Assembly: GCF_024679245.1 (NCBI RefSeq)
Contig: NC_090182.1
Coordinates: 30,659,547 to 30,723,546, forward strand
Reading direction: 5' to 3'
Length of the DNA: 64,000 bases
Source: Pseudorasbora parva
Taxonomy: Eukaryota; Chordata; Actinopteri; Cypriniformes; Gobionidae
Notes under the pieces: generated by a model
The model's input: the letters and a program-made list of their open reading frames with translations, nothing else
What the model was told of the DNA's origin: nothing
Databases searched by the model: none
Shown: piece by piece, positions 60,855-64,000 of the stretch
Position numbering within the stretch: position 1 is the first letter of the stretch
Layout of the letters: each line of letters starts with the position of its first letter
Position numbers and translations under genes: made by a program

Positions 60855-61478
60855 CCAGCCAGTTTGCGCTGCGAGTGTGCGGAAGGTTAAAGAAAACAGC
60901 TGCAGCTGTTCTTCTACCCTGGCGGAGAGCTAACAATTGTTCCCCAGCCTCCTTACCACCCTCAGGATGTTGGAAAACCTCTCGAAATCTTTGCAGAAAA
61001 CTGTTGAAGGTTGAAAAGGTGGGTTGACCATCCCCCCAGACTGCTGAAGCCCAATCCAAAGCCTTGCCCGTTAAAAGAGAACAGACGAATGATATGCGGC
61101 TCTCTTCAGTGGGGTATAACATGGGCTGCTGGGATACAAAAAGAGAGCATTGAAGTAAAAAGCCCTTACACTTAGCTGGAGATCCATCAAACTTCTCAGG
61201 GAAAGCTAGGCGAGGCCTAGCCGTTGGGGTAGACAGAGTGGTAGGTGTGGGCTCAGGAGGAATTGGTGCTGGCCGCGCTTCAGGGGCGGAGAGGCGGAGG
61301 TCTTGCAAGGTCTTGACTAATTCCTCTGTTAGTGTATTCAGACGCACCAGTTGACGCGCCCATGGGACGCGAGGACATTGGCCTGCGCTGAAACTTCAGT
61401 AGACAACTGATAGAAAGCTGCTGGATCTGGTTCTGGCGAAGTTTTCTGTAATGATGAGTCCACAGGTTGAGGATCCAT
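60847..61478 (-). pseudogene. Gypsy Gag N-terminal half, starting inside the LTR
   Basis: The best start is the ATG at 61478 (MDPQPVDSSLQ), which lies inside the 5' LTR; the frame crosses the LTR end at 61447 and reads on. A frameshift near 61350-61360 moves it into the 166-codon frame 61347-60847, which carries the capsid words [40 protein letters not shown] and [18 protein letters not shown]. These match the sushi-type Gag from which mammalian PEG10/RTL genes are derived. Gag forms the particle around the element RNA. Confidence 0.88.
61438..61446 (-). promoter_or_regulatory. Putative self-primer site of the chromodomain Gypsy
   Basis: Directly after the LTR the minus strand reads GAAAACTTC, not a TGG-type tRNA site. 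AAAACTT pairs with AAGTTTT found on the minus strand a little downstream of the TATA box in both LTRs (61748-61754 and 56969-56975). In Tf1/sushi elements the RNA 5' end itself primes reverse transcription here. The match is only seven bases, so this is tentative. Confidence 0.4.
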
Positions 61479-61937
61479 ATGCAGCTTTATTTGACTAGCA
61501 ATAAGGTAAAACAACAGGCAGAGGTCAATCACCAACAACAGGAATAACCAGGGAAAGGCATAGGCGTAGTCACTGGACAGGCAGGGGGTCGAGGCAAGGA
61601 GCAAACCAAGTCTACAGAATCTAGTCGAGCAAAGCACAGGTCAATGGGCAGGCAGCAAGGGATCAAAACCAGAAATTCAGTCTAGAGTCATGCACGGGAT
61701 AAACCAGGAACAGGAAACATGCTCAGAGTTGTCAGCAGTAGCAAAACAAAACTTTGAGTGAACCTACTTTATATAGACTGAGGTGATGAGGCTAATGGTA
61801 CTCAGGTGTAAACAATGATGGCTGGTGAGTCAGGGCAAAGGATTGTGGGTAATGAAGTCCGGAGGGAGGATTAATATTCAGGTGAGGGGGCCCTCTGGTG
61901 GCGATCGGTGGGAGCCACAGAGGCTTGATTTATTAAA
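61447..61937 (-). mobile_element. 5' LTR of the chromodomain Gypsy, 491 bp
   Basis: It aligns with the 3' LTR along its whole length. It has a 13-base loss between TATA (61768-61775) and the AAGTTTT block, and its outer end reads TTAAA where the other copy has TGACA. ATGTT follows at 61938-61942 as target duplication. The differences between LTRs show that the insertion is not new. Confidence 0.9.
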
Positions 61938-62225
61938 ATGTTAGCATAAAAAAAGGCTTTATAAATAGTGTTCATAGTAATCTCATGCTAATGTTGACAA
62001 TGAAACCGTATTATTCAGCGTTACCAAAAATGCTTAATGTGTTTCTTGTACCATAAGTTCAATATTAGGAATTGTTGCAATAACTGACCATTGTGAACCG
62101 CCTGTTTGTGCATTTGTATTGTATAGCTTTACCCATTTAATCTATTAACAATAACATAGTTGTCTCAGATCCGTGCGTTCCGTGTCAGATTGTCTATTTT
62201 CGTTTTGGTCTGTGTGATTCTGCTC

Positions 62226-62230
62226 ACTGC
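62226..62230. repeat. Target-site duplication ACTGC (left)
   Basis: The same five bases follow the second LTR at 63416-63420. Confidence 0.85.
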
Positions 62231-62513
62231 TGTAACATGTCACGCCTGTTCCCGGACTACGTTTCCCATGATCCTCCCTGTCCCGCACCTGATCGCACCC
62301 CCTCATTATCTCTCACGCTCACGCCGGATTCCCTGCACCTGGTCCTTGTCATCAGCACTCCTTTATAGTGGACTCACTCCCTGCACTCCTTGTCGGTTCT
62401 CACATTATAAATATTGTTGTTAGATGGTCTGTCTTGAATTCTTTGTAAATAAATACCCGTTTAGTTTGGACGTATTCTCTTTCTTTTTGGCTGCCACATC
62501 TACAACTGTAACA
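62231..62513 (+). mobile_element. 5' LTR of a short sushi-like element, 283 bp
   Basis: It begins TGTAACATG and ends CTGTAACA. TATA (tttata, 62362-62367) lies 30 bases before gtcggttct (62392-62400), which is therefore the likely RNA start. AATAAA is at about 62448-62454 (gtaaataaatac). Confidence 0.85.
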
Positions 62514-62530
62514 GAAGAACCGACCTAAAC
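62514..62530 (+). promoter_or_regulatory. Putative self-primer site
   Basis: Two bases after the LTR the sequence AGAACCGAC (62516-62524) is a perfect nine-base complement of GTCGGTTCT at the predicted RNA start (62392-62400). There is no TGG-type tRNA site. This geometry is the Tf1/sushi self-priming layout. Confidence 0.65.
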
Positions 62531-63180
62531 TGACAAGACATCCAGGACTATGAGTATTCCCCTGGTTCCCCTATCTCCCGCCTCCCCAACCACATATTCT
62601 TCAGCGGAAGACCGCCTGTGGAGCCTCAGGAGAGGTATGTGGAGGAATTCACGCCCCGCTTAACGCAGTGTTCTTGATGGGTCAGGATGAGGACACCATT
62701 CGATTTTGAGACGCTCTCTGTTCCTATTCCCTGGTTAAAAACCATCAGTTTAATCTTGTTCCTCAATGGTTCCACATTTGAAGTCGAAAAGAGACTGTGT
62801 GTTTGCCTCGTCCAGACCCGTCAACAACATCCGCGGCCCGGCCAGTTCGCCAACAGCCGGATGCTTCCACCCATCACTCCAGTGGACCATCCGGTGAGGT
62901 CCCGTCTGCCAAGAGGCCGAGGAGGGCAACCAGGAAGCCTTCTCCTCCAGCCAAGATGGCCGCCACCACACCAGAACCAGAGGAGGGCTGGCCGGTAGAC
63001 TTTTGGATTGAGCCACTTACAGGCTTTCCAGGGCCCGCTCCGGGCTTTCCAGAGCTGCCCCCAGGCACCCACGAGGCCGCTCCTGCCCACAAGCCAACCC
63101 CAGCCTACGAACCATCTCAGCAAGCCCCTAAATTAAAAAAAAACAATAGGTTTATGGGTGGGGCTCCAGCTCCTCCCAAG
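62531..63180 (+). pseudogene. Gag-like remnant of the short LTR element
   Basis: A start (MSIPLVPLSP) after the primer site and then short frames interrupted by stops. The largest, 62797-63207, is rich in Pro, Ala and Lys/Arg (SAKRPRRATRKPSPPAK) like the C-terminal part of a Gag. There is no protease, reverse transcriptase or integrase. The element must rely on others or be a deletion product. Confidence 0.65.
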
Positions 63181-63415
63181 GTGATACCCGGACTCCATTT
63201 CCCATGATCCTCCCTGTCCCGCACCTGATCGCACTTCCTCATTATCTTTCCCGCTCTCCCACTCTCCTGGTCCTTGTCATCAGCACTCCTTTATAGTGGA
63301 CTCGCTCCCTGCACTCCTTGTCGGTTCACGTTATGTATATTGCTGTTAGATGTTCTTTGTAAATAAATAAATGTTTAGTTTTGACGTATTGTCTGCCACA
63401 TCTACAACTGTAACA
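63181..63415 (+). mobile_element. 3' LTR of the short element
   Basis: It matches the 5' LTR from 'cccggactccatttcccatg' to the end ctgtaaca, with a 20- to 30-base loss in the middle and a degraded first dozen bases. The ACTGC duplication follows at 63416-63420. Confidence 0.85.
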
Positions 63416-63420
63416 ACTGC

Positions 63421-64000
63421 CAATTTACCCAATAGTGTTTCGACACCCAGGGTTGCCAGTTGGTGGAGAAACCATGAGAAGCCAGCAAACAAATTTGGTC
63501 AGAGATGGCAGATCTACCCAACCTAAAAAGACCTGGCATTCATCTAAGAATTACCCTGGTAGCTAGACCTTCAGACTGACGGCAGAAGATCTGGACTTTT
63601 TTTATTTTTTTATTTTTTTAAACTAATTTTATTGGCCAAGGACCTTCCAAAAGGATTTTTGGCTGACATGTAACGCAACCAATCACAGTTTTTTTCTGTT
63701 TGTTTGTTGTTGTTTTTTGCGTCATGTTTAGGGGCATGAAAATGTAACATGTATGGCCCTACTATGACAGACCGGTGTGCATCTACAAATAAGTCAGTAA
63801 CTTCACATATGTAAAACTAGCATTTAGCTGATCCTGGTAAGTGCTCATTGTCACAATGGTAAACAAGATGGTATTATTCTTCCACAAGGGAGTTTTTTTT
63901 TTCCATGTGGACCGTTAAAGAATAAACACACCTCTCACAGACGTCCTGTAGAATTCAAAAATTCAGAGGTGCGTTTCCTAAAAGCGTTGGTAGCCAGCTA
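63421..64000. other. Intergenic DNA, possible repeat start at the end
   Basis: It has T-rich runs (63597-63620) and no gene. The last bases ('gaggtgcgtttcctaaaagc') look like the start of a dispersed fish repeat that continues beyond the window. Confidence 0.35.

Noticed and set aside
63181..63192. Intact start of the second LTR
   Set aside because: The first dozen bases are degraded; only the rest aligns, so the start coordinate is approximate.

Overview
This window looks like an intergenic, repeat-rich stretch of a teleost genome, most probably a cyprinid (carp, goldfish or zebrafish relative). The evidence is low GC, long (TA)n arrays, a fish-type L2 LINE with its typical 3' tail, sushi-like and SCAN-Gag Gypsy elements, Tc1 remnants and many TTAA-flanked miniature elements. 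The species call is an inference from repeat types. I found no host protein-coding exon, rRNA, tRNA or CRISPR array that I can support. Every convincing reading frame belongs to a mobile element.

Layout. 1-6.4 kb: AT-rich DNA with small inverted-repeat elements and simple repeats. 6.4-10.4 kb: a decayed LINE split by a 1.2-kb long-TIR element, then a broken third copy of that element and a truncated LTR element. 12.5-13.5 kb: a repeat-derived segment. 13.8-18.8 kb: an almost complete L2-like LINE with an uninterrupted 968-residue ORF, preceded by 4.8 tandem copies of a 272-bp unit that look like promoter monomers. 19.2-20.7 kb: a collapsed sushi-like Gypsy element on the minus strand between (TA)n arrays. 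22.5-24.65 kb: a three-level nest (TTAA element, containing a solo LTR, containing a MITE). 25.2-25.9 kb: another TTAA element. 28.4 kb: a solo LTR. 31.6-32.7 kb: a fold-back repeat with (TA)n. 33.1-35.9 kb: a GC-rich LTR-like segment and a minus-strand Gypsy with a SCAN-type Gag. 38.0-39.2 kb: a 51/53-bp minisatellite. 41.1-42.5 kb: a second complete long-TIR element. 43.15-44.86 kb: a TTAA element nested in another TIR element. 46.5-48.7 kb and 50.7-51.8 kb: Tc1 remnants and nested MITEs. 56.7-61.9 kb: a whole minus-strand chromodomain Gypsy (sushi/chromovirus type) with both LTRs and a 5-bp target duplication but a broken coding region. 62.2-63.4 kb: a short LTR element with matching target duplication and almost no coding capacity.

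How the parts relate. The LINE is the only element with an intact catalytic ORF (endonuclease and reverse transcriptase). The Gypsy copies are dead, but their LTRs keep TATA boxes, poly(A) signals and target duplications. In two or three of them the predicted 5' end of the RNA is complementary to bases just after the 5' LTR, as in Tf1/sushi self-priming. Between elements lie less repetitive islands (about 11.6-12.15, 26.05-26.45, 28.9-29.3, 30.95-31.4, 37.1-37.75 and 54.0-54.9 kb) that could hold conserved non-coding enhancers. That last point is only a suspicion.
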